Below are positions 1 to 8,519 of a stretch of 32,427 bases of DNA, one piece after another. The notes under the pieces are model-generated. The model was given only the letters and a program-made list of their open reading frames with translations. It was not told where the DNA came from and made no database searches. This DNA comes from JASEGV01 sp947085405 (GTDB lineage Bacteria > Bacteroidota > Ignavibacteria > UBA10030 > BY39), in NCBI GenBank assembly GCA_947085405.1, contig CAMTWO010000051.1, positions 1 to 32,427 of the forward strand. The letters are read 5' to 3'. Every line of letters begins with the position of its first letter. Position 1 is the first letter of the stretch. The translations under genes were made by a program, and so were the position numbers.

Positions 1-2259
1 ATCTTTTGTTCCAGACTTTAGTATCCTTGGCGTTTTGCCAATTGCCTCCTGCGACGAATATCCTGTCAGTTGCTCGAAAGCAGGATTTACGTATTCAATA
101 ATGCCATCCCTATTTGTAATCACGATAGTGTCTGCAGTTTGCTCAACAGCGCTGGAGAGTGTCTTGAGTTCTTCCTCTGCCTGCTTCCGCTCGGTGATGT
201 CGATCATTACCCCTCGCAACATTTCCGGTTGCTCATCCTTAAGGACGACAACAACAATGTCGCGCAGCCACACGACGCGTCCGTCGGCAGCGACCATCCG
301 ATAATCAAATTCGTGAGATTTTTTCTCCGCGGTGGCGTTGATACAAAAAGAGACCACCCATTCCCGGTCGTCTGTGTGGATGTGGTTCTTCCAGAAGCTC
401 GGCTCGGTGATCCAGCGCTCCGTCGGATAGCCGAGAAGCCGTTCTGCTTGTTTACTGACAAAAGAAAACTGGAAAGTTCGCGCGTCGGCCTCCCATACAA
501 TCCCATCAATCGAGTTCACAAGTTCTTCATATTGCTGATGCGCTTGTCGGATCTCCTCTTCCGCCTGCTTGCGCTTGATGGCGATCCCAGCAATGTGAGC
601 TCCCGTATTGATAAGCTCAAGCTCAGCTTCAGTGGGTTTGCGCGGTTGTTGGTAGTACAGTGCAAGCGTGCCAAGCACCGCTCCCTCACGGTCGATGATC
701 GGTTGTGACCAGCACGCACGTAGGCCATACTTGCCTGCGAGGTCTCGAAAATCCGCCCAGAGCGGGTCCGTCTGGATATCTTCCACGATGACTAAGCGTT
801 TCTCGTAGGCAGCCGTGCCGCATGAACCAACATGAGGTCCAATGAGAAGACCGTCTATGGCTGTGTTGTAGTCATCGGGCAGACTGGGAGCCGCGCCGTG
901 GCGTAGGCGTTTGCCCGTGGCATCAAGCAGCAACACAGAGCCTTTGATCTCGGGCAGGTATTCTTCAATTGCCCGAACCAACCCCTCCAGAACCTGCGGC
1001 AATGCCTGATCACCTGCAATCGACTCCAACACCTGACTCAAGCGCCATCGTAGCAATTCGGCCCGCTTTCGCTCGGTGATATCATCAATCACGATTAGGG
1101 CTTCTTCTTCTTCTTCTTCTTCTTCTGCAACACGTATTCCAGAAAGCGACAGATTCAGTGTCAATTCCCCTTTGCCGGCAATGAAACAGGTGCACTCCAA
1201 ATTACGGAACGGCGTTCGCACAGCGATCGCATCCCGGCATTTCTGCGAAAGCCCAATAGTCTGAAGCACTGCATCAACGGTTTTGCCAACGACTTGCAGA
1301 CCTGTTACGTTGAACAGCTCACAGAAACTTCGGTTAACAGAGAGAACTTCCGATTCCTTTCCGATGACAAGCAAACCTGATGGAACCGTAGCGACAATGT
1401 TTTCGGTGAAGCGTTTGCGTGCCTCTAAATTTCGATGTGTCCCCTCGATCTCTTCAGCCATCCGGGAGACTGAACGAGCCAGTTTACCAACCTCATCTCG
1501 TGTTGAGACCGCCGGCCGCTGTGAGTAATCGCCCTTCGCAATCGAGTCTGCAGCTTTCGCCACCATTGTAATCGGTTTAGCAATCTTCTTAACAACCAGA
1601 TACACTACGACTAAACTTGCCATCAAACCGAGAAAGAACACAATATAGATAGTATTCAGCATCTGTTCCTTTTCAAGCGCCGATTGAATTCTGTGCTCTT
1701 TGATTCTGTTGAACACGATGTCAAAGATTTCCGTTGTCTTCCGGTTCACAGCATCTCCAAACGTGTAATCCATTATTTCCATCAGTGCTGATGCTTCCGG
1801 AGAAGATCGCGGTCGTGGAATCGTGAAGATTTGATCCGCATACACATATATGGAGTCTAAATTGGCGGAGATCGAATCGGTGATCGCAAGTTCGTTGCTT
1901 GAAAGTTCGAACTCGATCAGTTTTTTCTGGTAGTTCTCAACTCGAGCACGCTGCTGTTCGAACATGAATCGGTAGTGTTCTTTTTCCGTGATGATATAGT
2001 CGTTAGCGTACATAATAAGCTGTGCGATGCTGAACCTTACGTTACCTGCCGCACCCTGTTTTGACGCCTCTTTGTTGGTTGCTTCAAGATTCTTAATTAC
2101 ACTGTTGTAGCCTTGTATCGTGATACCAATAATCACAGTCATCAGCATAAGGAGAATAAGCAACGCTAATGCAATCTTTCTGCCTATGGTGAAGTGATAA
2201 TCTCTCTCTCCTGCAAGAAATATTCTTGCAGAGCTGGCGTCGGTGTTTTTAGGATCCAT
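1..2259 (-). CDS. Membrane multi-PAS/GAF sensor protein, probably a histidine kinase (C-terminus outside window)
   Basis: One uninterrupted frame of 753 codons runs from an ATG at 2259 off the left edge, so the C-terminus is not seen. The start follows an AGGAGG ribosome site that overlaps the end of the upstream gene, with 3 bases between stop and start. Domains in order: membrane helix (about 28-48), an extracytoplasmic sensor region (49-200), membrane helix (202-224), HAMP linker (222-275), PAS (290-395, ending in DDITERKRAE), GAF (405-540), PAS (577-687, ending in DITERKQAEEELK) and the start of another PAS (from about 697, with YVNPAFEQLTGYS). This order is typical of membrane sensor histidine kinases or diguanylate cyclases. 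The output domain is not visible, so kinase is an inference. G+C is higher than in most of the window. Likely co-transcribed with the CHASE3 gene upstream. Confidence 0.9.
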   Translation of the reverse strand, partial: MDPKNTDASSARIFLAGERDYHFTIGRKIALALLILLMLMTVIIGITIQGYNSVIKNLEATNKEASKQGAAGNVRFSIAQLIMYANDYIITEKEHYRFMFEQQRARVENYQKKLIEFELSSNELAITDSISANLDSIYVYADQIFTIPRPRSSPEASALMEIMDYTFGDAVNRKTTEIFDIVFNRIKEHRIQSALEKEQMLNTIYIVFFLGLMASLVVVYLVVKKIAKPITMVAKAADSIAKGDYSQRPAVSTRDEVGKLARSVSRMAEEIEGTHRNLEARKRFTENIVATVPSGLLVIGKESEVLSVNRSFCELFNVTGLQVVGKTVDAVLQTIGLSQKCRDAIAVRTPFRNLECTCFIAGKGELTLNLSLSGIRVAEEEEEEEEALIVIDDITERKRAELLRWRLSQVLESIAGDQALPQVLEGLVRAIEEYLPEIKGSVLLLDATGKRLRHGAAPSLPDDYNTAIDGLLIGPHVGSCGTAAYEKRLVIVEDIQTDPLWADFRDLAGKYGLRACWSQPIIDREGAVLGTLALYYQQPRKPTEAELELINTGAHIAGIAIKRKQAEEEIRQAHQQYEELVNSIDGIVWEADARTFQFSFVSKQAERLLGYPTERWITEPSFWKNHIHTDDREWVVSFCINATAEKKSHEFDYRMVAADGRVVWLRDIVVVVLKDEQPEMLRGVMIDITERKQAEEELKTLSSAVEQTADTIVITNRDGIIEYVNPAFEQLTGYSSQEAIGKTPRILKSGTKD
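1101..1126. repeat. CTT/GAA triplet microsatellite encoding a poly-Glu run
   Basis: A perfect CTT repeat of 26 bases lies inside the PAS/GAF sensor. On the coding (minus) strand it reads as eight GAA codons, about residues 379-386, near the C-terminal end of the first PAS domain. A change of whole triplets would alter the length of the acidic stretch without breaking the frame. Confidence 0.95.
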
Positions 2260-2262
2260 CGT

Positions 2263-3261
2263 TTATCCTCCTGATCTGTTTGCTTTTGGCAATTCGCCGT
2301 ATGTCTTTTTGAAATGCTTGAGAAGTTCTTTTTCCACCTGAACATAGTTTTTTGTCAGGAAGTAGCGGACGAAAAGATCGAAACCGTTCACATAGAGCTT
2401 CAGCCGAACGTTCTTTGTTTTGCTGCCCGAGTAGTTCGACAACCGCTTTCGAATGTTCTTCGATGCACCGATGTACAAAACATCCCTCTTTACAACAACA
2501 AAGATGAACGCCAGCAAAAGAATCTGTACAACAACACTGAAGTAGATAATGATCTGAGTTTGTGACATATGGTCTTCTTCAGTCTTTTGGCGCATTTGCA
2601 GAAGCCGGTCTTCCTCTGACATCATCTGTGCGAGGAGAACGCGGATGCTATCGGTGATCATTTTTCCTCTATTGGTTGCAAACAACAAACGCGCTTCTGC
2701 TTCTCCCTCCGTTTTTCTTGTGGAAACCAACCGGTCGGAGAATGCAACGCGCTCTTCAACTAACTTTTCGAGCGATGCAAACAACTCCTGTTGTCGTGGG
2801 TCATCGGCTATTTGGAATCGTAGGCTGTTCATGAGGGTCGAGAGTTCGCGAGAAGCCTTTTCGCGCGGTATCAGGTATTCGTCGTTGCCAGTGAGAATGA
2901 AGCCGCGTCCATTCGATTGAACCTCCAGAACGTGTGAGAGAACGAGGTCGAGCTGATTCTCTACTTGATTTGTATCCTCTACCCATTTGCTTGCTTGAAG
3001 GAGAGATTTGATACCTGAAATTAAAGCACAAATACGTGCGAGCAAATTTTTTGTGATACCCGAGCGTTGAAGAAAGATAAGTGCAAGTCCGGCAAGGAGA
3101 AATGCTGCGGCTGTGTTTGCCTTCATTGAAACTGTGCCTGCAAGAGGATTCTTGAGTAAATCAATATCAAACTGCCAACCAGTAAGCACGAGAAGTCCAA
3201 CCAATGCCGTTAGTGTACCTGTAATGGTAGAAAGTGTTGTTAATGAAAACCTATGTTTCAT
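2263..3261 (-). CDS. CHASE3-type membrane receptor fused to a GIY-YIG nuclease-like domain
   Basis: 332 residues. The N-terminus has two membrane helices (about 9-28 and 48-66), the second reached through a VSMKANTAAAFLLAGLAL stretch of a type common at the head of membrane sensor proteins. Residues about 85-225 resemble CHASE3, with GRGFILTGNDEYLIP and a long helical part. A third membrane helix (237-257) follows. Instead of a kinase, residues 258-332 look like the UvrC/Slx-type GIY-YIG fold from its second strand onward: VLYIGASKNIRKRL (YIG at 263-265, Arg271/Arg273) and VEKELLKHF (Glu310), ending in LPKAN. The first GIY strand is missing, replaced by the membrane helix. No HAMP, HisKA or ATPase domain is present. 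Start ATG at 3261 has only a weak ribosome site. It may be a real membrane-tethered protein or a recombination product. Domain calls are from motif reading. Confidence 0.75.
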   Translation of the reverse strand: MKHRFSLTTLSTITGTLTALVGLLVLTGWQFDIDLLKNPLAGTVSMKANTAAAFLLAGLALIFLQRSGITKNLLARICALISGIKSLLQASKWVEDTNQVENQLDLVLSHVLEVQSNGRGFILTGNDEYLIPREKASRELSTLMNSLRFQIADDPRQQELFASLEKLVEERVAFSDRLVSTRKTEGEAEARLLFATNRGKMITDSIRVLLAQMMSEEDRLLQMRQKTEEDHMSQTQIIIYFSVVVQILLLAFIFVVVKRDVLYIGASKNIRKRLSNYSGSKTKNVRLKLYVNGFDLFVRYFLTKNYVQVEKELLKHFKKTYGELPKANRSGG

Positions 3262-3327
3262 ATTACGCCCATCTAATATTTTTAATTTGCTTAATTTAGT
3301 TAATTAATTTCTCTATGTCAAATATCA

Positions 3328-3832
3328 CTATCCATTTTTTATCTTTTTTAAATCGCCGTAATATATCTTCATACATTCCGGGCATATACCGTGCGTAAAT
3401 GTAGCGTCCGAATGTTCGATTATATATTTTTCTAATTTATTCCAATACCCCTTATCATCGCGTATTTTCTTGCAGGAAGCGCAAATAGGAATTAAACCGC
3501 TTAATGTTTTAATGTTGTCCATCGCTTGCTGCAATTCCCCGATGATTTTTTCTCTCTCGGCTTCCGATTGTTTTCTCTCGGTGATCTTCATTCTTTAGAT
3601 TCCTCCATCTAGGGAACGAGAAAATTCCCAAAGCAAATGCTAACACAATAAGGACAGTAAAAATTTCATCCAGATGGTAAGCTCCTAAATAATTATGCAA
3701 TTTAAGGAACATACTGAATGCTCCGAAATAAACTGCAAATATCAATACCATAACGGCTACAATCGAGATTACAAGTAAATCCTTGTATGGTACTTTGAGT
3801 TTCTTTTGAATTTCTGTGCTGTTCTTATTCAT
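3328..3832 (-). pseudogene. Small membrane sensor with CASCKKIRDD-type C-terminal domain, split by a +1 frameshift
   Basis: The first part starts at ATG 3832 (MNKNSTEIQKK) and has two membrane helices followed by FSFPRWRNLKNE. The second part, in another frame from about 3590 to 3328, reads ITERKQSEAEREKIIGELQ, then a Cys-rich domain with ICASCKKIRDDKGYW, an HGICPECMKIYY segment and the stop. Proteins of this sort normally run RWREL-K-E-I-x-ERK without a break, so one extra base near 3586 (G on the minus strand) splits the gene. The first frame would continue out of phase to 3509. An ATG at 3591 preceded by GGAGGA at 3606-3601 could let the C-terminal 87 residues be made on their own, so two proteins cannot be excluded. 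The four Cys and one His suggest metal binding. No kinase domain. A sequencing error is also possible. Confidence 0.7.
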
Positions 3833-4020
3833 AATCTTACCGTAGGAATAAATCACGTATGAATTATCTTTTTCTAAAAAATATGAACGCCGATTTTTAG
3901 CATGAACACGTAGAAAATATAATGTTATTTTTACAATTATCAAACAGGCAAATTTTTAATTTAGATGGAAACTTTATATATTCACAGGGAATAAATGTCA
4001 AAATAATAGAGAGATTAATT

Positions 4021-5265
4021 ATGCATAACATCGAATTTACATGCGTCCAGAGATTCTTAAAATATGTTAAATACGATACTCAATCGTCCGAAGACTCGAC
4101 AACTTACCCAAGCACCGAAAAGCAAAAAATATTAGGCGCCGAGTTGGTGAAGGAACTTACTGAAATGGGTTTAAAAGATGCTGCGATGAACGAATACGGA
4201 TATGTAACCGCAACACTGGAAGCCACTACTAAGAAAAAAGTTCCTGTCATCGGTTTAATATCCCACATGGATACCTCGCCCGATGTAACCGGTGAAAATG
4301 TAAAACCCATCATTCATAAAAATTATCAAGGTGGCGATATTGTTCTGCCGGGAGATAATTCCATTGTAATTACAGTTGAAGAAAATCCTGATTTAGAAAA
4401 TCAAATAGGGAACGACATAATAACGACCGACGGTACAACACTTTTGGGAGCCGACGACAAAGCAGGGATCGCTGAGATATTCGATGCAATCAACCACTTA
4501 GTAAAACATCCTGAAATCAAGCACGGGAAAATCAGAATTTGTGTAACACCCGATGAAGAAGTCGGTACAGGGACTAAATATTTTGATGTAAAAAAATTCG
4601 GTGCCGATTATGCCTATACAGTCGATGGCGAACAGCGTGGTGAAATTGAGGACGAAACTTTCTGTGCCGACTCAGTTACCATAACAATAACCGGCCGAAA
4701 CATCCATCCCGGTTATGCAAAAAATAAAATGGTGAACAGTGTAAAAATTGCCGCTGAGATAATTGAAAAACTTCCGAAAGATAAACTTTCACCCGAGACT
4801 ACAGAAAAGCGCGAAGGTTATGTGCATCCTCATATCATAAACGGCGGAGTTGAGAAAACCGTTATCAAATATCTTATACGCGATTTTGAAGAAAAAGGAT
4901 TGAAAGAAAAAGAAGATTATCTAAAAAATATTGCCGAAGAAGTTATGGCAAAATACCCAAAAGCAAAAATGGAATTTAAGGTTGATGAGTCGTACAGAAA
5001 TATGCGCTATATTATAGATAAACATCCGCAGGTGATAGAGTATGCAAAAGAAGCTATTAAACGTACCGGCATCGAACCAATAATGAATATCATTCGTGGC
5101 GGTACCGATGGCGCAAGGTTATGCTTTATGGGTTTGCCAACACCTAACCTTTTTGCGGGGGGGCATTCTTTCCATTCAAAGAGAGAATGGATTAGCATTC
5201 AGGATATGCAAAAAGCCGTCGAAACTATTGTTAATCTCGTTCAGATTTGGGAGGAAAAAAGTTAA
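4021..5265 (+). CDS. pepT: Peptidase T (tripeptide aminopeptidase)
   Basis: A cytosolic zinc aminopeptidase of family M20B that removes the N-terminal residue from tripeptides. 414 residues from ATG 4021, matching the usual length of about 410; the frame is open upstream to 3922, but the conserved protein begins at MHNIEFTCVQRF, after an AGAGAG ribosome site. Metal and catalytic positions are all visible: SHMDTSPD (His82, Asp84), LLGADDKAG (Asp145/146), TPDEEVGTG (Glu179, Glu180), TVDGE (Asp202) and GGHSFHSKREW (His382). It stands alone, divergent from the split sensor gene and 130 bases before the NfrA-like gene. Nothing in the upstream 188 bases gives a clear promoter. Confidence 0.95.
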   Translation: MHNIEFTCVQRFLKYVKYDTQSSEDSTTYPSTEKQKILGAELVKELTEMGLKDAAMNEYGYVTATLEATTKKKVPVIGLISHMDTSPDVTGENVKPIIHKNYQGGDIVLPGDNSIVITVEENPDLENQIGNDIITTDGTTLLGADDKAGIAEIFDAINHLVKHPEIKHGKIRICVTPDEEVGTGTKYFDVKKFGADYAYTVDGEQRGEIEDETFCADSVTITITGRNIHPGYAKNKMVNSVKIAAEIIEKLPKDKLSPETTEKREGYVHPHIINGGVEKTVIKYLIRDFEEKGLKEKEDYLKNIAEEVMAKYPKAKMEFKVDESYRNMRYIIDKHPQVIEYAKEAIKRTGIEPIMNIIRGGTDGARLCFMGLPTPNLFAGGHSFHSKREWISIQDMQKAVETIVNLVQIWEEKS

Positions 5266-5395
5266 TTGTGCCTATAATCACTATAGGGTTGAGAACTTAT
5301 TTTTAGATTGGGGTAGTTAATAAAGGTAATATGTATATTGTAACAAATAAAAAAATGGTTAAATTAAGTCAAAATATGAACGAACATACCACAAT

Positions 5396-6598
5396 ATGAT
5401 TTTTAATAAATCTCATAAAAAAATATTTTTTATTGTTTTGGTCGCAATCCTTTTCTCTTCAACATCTTCTCTTTTTTCTCAGGACACGACACAAAATTTA
5501 CATTCCATACTAACAAAAGCATACGAAGCAATTAACACTAACCCGCAAGAAGCGATTTCATTATTTCAACAAGCTTCTTTGATTGATCCGACCAACGTAC
5601 AAATCAAAAAACAATTGGGTTATCTTTTTATAGGGCAAGATAAAAAGAGTGAAGCAATCGAACAGTTTATTGCCGCTGATCAATTGATTCCATCCGATAC
5701 AATCAAACTTCAATTAGCATACTTATATAATTCTTTACAACGCAATGATGAGGCGCTTGCCTATTTCAGACAGTTAGAACATTCCGACGATCCTGATATC
5801 AGAGAAAAATCGAAAGCCGCAATCATAGTTTTAGGTGCCGACGAGAGGTTGCAAAAATATCCATGGTGGGGCGAGGTTTACATATCGCCTTATTATGATT
5901 CTCGATTCAAAAGCATTTTTAGTTTTTTACAAATTCGAGAAGGTTATTCGCTTTTTAGTAATAAGCTGGTTTCGGTGTATGGAAGTTTGGATGTTTCGGG
6001 AGATACTAAATCGAAGAGTGGCAATACAGAACAGCCGCCAATTATTTTTTCAGATAATGCGGCGATAGTCGGATTAGGTTTAGTGTCGAATCCTTTAGCC
6101 GGACTGAGAATTTTTGTCCAAGGAGGTGTCGGAATCGATTTGATAAAAAGAGGAAACTCATCGCGTGTAAAGGAAGATTTCCGTGCATTGATAACTTATG
6201 GCAATGGATTATATCCGGAAATCTCTACACCGGCTGTTGTACGATTCGGCTTTAAACCTTTCGCAGATGTTTATGGTTCTTTCGGATATTATTCGAGATA
6301 TTCAAATTTCATCGGTTTTAGTACAGCCAAAGCAGGAGGTAGAATTGTTGAATGGAAAAAAAGTGCCCTCGATATATATGCACGTTTAGATGTTACTCGT
6401 GATACGAAAAAGCAATTTTATAATAATTTGGTAGAGTGGGGTGGAGGGGTTCGCATAATTCCGCACCATACATTTGGCTTAAGTTTCCTTGCTGAATTCC
6501 ACAGAGGTACATATTGGAAAGTTGGTAACGAGCCAATCCCGTATTCCTCGTATTACAATTCATACAGGTTATTCATAATTTTTGGGCGTTCGTTATGA
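5396..6598 (+). CDS. NfrA-like outer-membrane protein: signal peptide, TPR repeats, C-terminal beta-barrel
   Basis: 400 residues. A signal peptide (MIFNKSHKKIFFIVLVAILF, probable cleavage near SLFS-Q) is followed by about three TPR-like helical repeats (34-135; KAYEAINTNPQEAISLFQQA and later copies). From about 150 to the end the protein has alternating aromatic/polar strands beginning with WWGEVYISPYYDSRFKS, ending in SYRLFIIFGRSL, a terminal pattern typical of outer-membrane barrels. This TPR-plus-barrel plan matches NfrA, the outer-membrane partner of NfrB in E. coli, where the pair makes and exports a surface glycan that phage N4 uses as receptor. It is much shorter than E. coli NfrA, with fewer TPRs. 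Its stop overlaps the start of the NfrB-like gene (ATGA), which supports the pairing. The name rests on layout and partner, not on a profile search. Confidence 0.72.
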   Translation: MIFNKSHKKIFFIVLVAILFSSTSSLFSQDTTQNLHSILTKAYEAINTNPQEAISLFQQASLIDPTNVQIKKQLGYLFIGQDKKSEAIEQFIAADQLIPSDTIKLQLAYLYNSLQRNDEALAYFRQLEHSDDPDIREKSKAAIIVLGADERLQKYPWWGEVYISPYYDSRFKSIFSFLQIREGYSLFSNKLVSVYGSLDVSGDTKSKSGNTEQPPIIFSDNAAIVGLGLVSNPLAGLRIFVQGGVGIDLIKRGNSSRVKEDFRALITYGNGLYPEISTPAVVRFGFKPFADVYGSFGYYSRYSNFIGFSTAKAGGRIVEWKKSALDIYARLDVTRDTKKQFYNNLVEWGGGVRIIPHHTFGLSFLAEFHRGTYWKVGNEPIPYSSYYNSYRLFIIFGRSL

Positions 6599-8016
6599 TT
6601 GATCTGATAATTTCGTTTTTCAGTTCAACATACGATTATTTATATATCGGTACTTTTGTAGTTGCAGTTTTTCTTTTACTCAGTGCGTTAGATGATATCT
6701 TTGTAGATTTATATTATTGGTTTCACAGTTTTTTTGATAGAAAAAAATTTAAAAAATACCGCTATACTAAACCCGAAGAGATAGAGGGATTAGAAGAAAA
6801 GCATATCGCCATTTTTGTACCCGCCTGGCACGAAGCAGATGTAATAGATAAGATGCTGACGAACGCAAACCGGACTATTCAATATACCAATTACGATTTT
6901 TTTGTAGGCGTTTACCCGAACGACCCCGATACAATAAAAAAAGTTGAAGAAGTAAGTGCGATATTCCCGAACGTGCATGCTATTGTAACCGAGAGACCAG
7001 GACCGACCACGAAAGCCGATAACTTGAATCAAGTATTTCAAGGACTTCTAAAATACGAAAACGTTTCGGGCAAACGCTACGACATTATTATAGGCCACGA
7101 TGCCGAGGATATTATCCATCCGATGTCGTTAAAATTGCATAATTACTTTATTCCCGAATATGATATGGTTCAGGTACCGGTTTTTCCGCTTCACGTGGAA
7201 CATGCAAACATTATCCACTGGACTTATGCTGATGAATTTGCAGAAAATCATACGAAGGATTTAGTAGCCCGTGCGCATTTCAGTGGATTCGTTCCTTCAG
7301 CCGGAGTTGGAACTGCTTACAACCGATGGCTGCTGGAATTTGTAGGAACATCGTTTGCGAAAAATATCTTTAGAGCAGCATCGCTAACCGAGGATTATGA
7401 TATCGCTCTGCGCCTCGCACTCGGAAAGGCTAATCTTTTGTATGTTTACAAACCCTTCGGAATTGATGTATCAACGCGGGCATATTTTCCACACTCACTG
7501 CGAGCAGCAGTCCGCCAAAGAGCACGCTGGTTAACAGGTATTTGTCTTGAATCGTGGCGAAATGTTGGATGGGTCGGCGATGCTAAGTTCAGATTCACTC
7601 TCTATCGCGATCGTAAAGCTGTAATCACAAATTCGATTAATTTTTTTGCTTATGTGGTGGTTTTCTATTTATTACTCTACGAATCAGTCCGCTGGGGTTT
7701 TGCAGCAGGGGCGCTACTTCCACCGATAGTTATCAAAGGTACTTTACTTTGGGATTTGGTAGTAATTGATACTATGTTAATGTTATGGCGGCTTGCTCAC
7801 CGGTTCATTACAACAAAACGTGTGTATGGACTTTGGGCGGCAACTTTGAGTATCATTCGCGTACCGTTATCGAATATTATAAATTTTTCAGCTACCGCAA
7901 GGGCTTTGTATCTTTTTACAAAATCGGTTTTAAGAGGTAAACCTCTGAAGTGGGATAAAACTGCGCACACATTCCCACAAACGGAACATTCACCCCCTTC
8001 GGCTGAACACGATTGA
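6595..8016 (+). CDS. NfrB-like inner-membrane family 2 glycosyltransferase
   Basis: 473 residues, starting in the ATGA overlap with the NfrA-like gene. An N-terminal membrane helix (about 18-36) with SALDDIFVDLYYW precedes a processive GT2 domain. Visible motifs are FVPAWHEADVI, VGVYPNDPDT, GPTTKADNLNQV, a DAED metal/UDP-sugar motif (Asp169-Asp172), SAGVGTAYNR, TEDYD (Asp267, catalytic base region) and QRARW (308-312, acceptor site). Several membrane helices follow (about 340-450). Several of these strings closely parallel E. coli NfrB, the synthase of the N4 receptor exopolysaccharide. E. coli NfrB carries a C-terminal MshEN domain that binds c-di-GMP; this protein ends soon after the membrane helices and has no room for it. 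The sugar substrate cannot be read from the sequence. Confidence 0.88.
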   Translation: MIDLIISFFSSTYDYLYIGTFVVAVFLLLSALDDIFVDLYYWFHSFFDRKKFKKYRYTKPEEIEGLEEKHIAIFVPAWHEADVIDKMLTNANRTIQYTNYDFFVGVYPNDPDTIKKVEEVSAIFPNVHAIVTERPGPTTKADNLNQVFQGLLKYENVSGKRYDIIIGHDAEDIIHPMSLKLHNYFIPEYDMVQVPVFPLHVEHANIIHWTYADEFAENHTKDLVARAHFSGFVPSAGVGTAYNRWLLEFVGTSFAKNIFRAASLTEDYDIALRLALGKANLLYVYKPFGIDVSTRAYFPHSLRAAVRQRARWLTGICLESWRNVGWVGDAKFRFTLYRDRKAVITNSINFFAYVVVFYLLLYESVRWGFAAGALLPPIVIKGTLLWDLVVIDTMLMLWRLAHRFITTKRVYGLWAATLSIIRVPLSNIINFSATARALYLFTKSVLRGKPLKWDKTAHTFPQTEHSPPSAEHD

Positions 8017-8064
8017 TTTGTTATTTATATTTTTTGTAAATTACTATAAAGAAGGAAATATATT

Positions 8065-8430
8065 ATGGATAAAACAAAAATATTATATGTAGATGATGAG
8101 GAGGCTCTGAGGATATTAGTTAAAAGCCAACTGACGTTAGAGGGCTTTGATATGGAAACTGCTGACGATGGCGACACTGCCTTAGAAATGTTGAAGAATA
8201 ATAAATACGATTTGATTTTATTAGACATTAGAATGCCGCGTGTCGATGGAGTGGAAGTGTTGAAAAATTTAAAACAATCCGGTTCGCAGACCCGCATCAT
8301 TATGCTTACTGCTGTTACTGAATTGAGCAGCGCTATCGATTCGTTAAAATTGGGTGCGAACGACTATATTACCAAGCCTTACGATATCGAAGATCTTTTG
8401 GGGTGTATCAGTCGGGTGTTATCACGATAA
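8065..8430 (+). CDS. Single-domain response regulator (receiver only)
   Basis: 121 residues, a complete CheY-like receiver with no output domain. The acidic pocket is Asp10/Asp11, the phosphate acceptor Asp54 (LILLDIRMPRVDG), the switch Thr82 (IIMLTAVTE) and Lys104 (ITKPYD). A GAAGGAAA ribosome site precedes ATG 8065. It lies 48 bases after the NfrB-like gene in the same direction, so it may be co-transcribed and could act as a phosphorylation-controlled partner of that synthase; this is inference. No cognate histidine kinase lies beside it. Confidence 0.9.
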   Translation: MDKTKILYVDDEEALRILVKSQLTLEGFDMETADDGDTALEMLKNNKYDLILLDIRMPRVDGVEVLKNLKQSGSQTRIIMLTAVTELSSAIDSLKLGANDYITKPYDIEDLLGCISRVLSR

Positions 8431-8519
8431 CCTGTAATTAATTTTTAATATTATTGTTTCTGGATTTTTTACAAACAAGGGGTGGCTTTTGTTCCAGAGA
8501 TTTCCTTATGTCCGGAAAT

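Noticed and set aside
70..1528. Several open frames on the plus strand across the left end
   Set aside because: They run opposite the continuous PAS/GAF sensor frame, have no recognisable domains or good ribosome sites, and are explained as shadows.
3833..3943. N-terminal extension of the split sensor from an ATG at 3943
   Set aside because: The extra residues lack family resemblance and cover the divergent promoter region of pepT; the conserved protein begins at MNKNSTEIQKK.
5271..5287. CCTATA-ATCAC-TATAGG hairpin after pepT
   Set aside because: The 6-bp stem is AT-rich and has no T-run directly after it, so a terminator call is not supported.
8455..8505. TCTGGA...TCCAGA inverted repeat between the receiver gene and cysS
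   Set aside because: The loop is long and bulged and no T-run follows on either strand; a bidirectional terminator is possible but weak.
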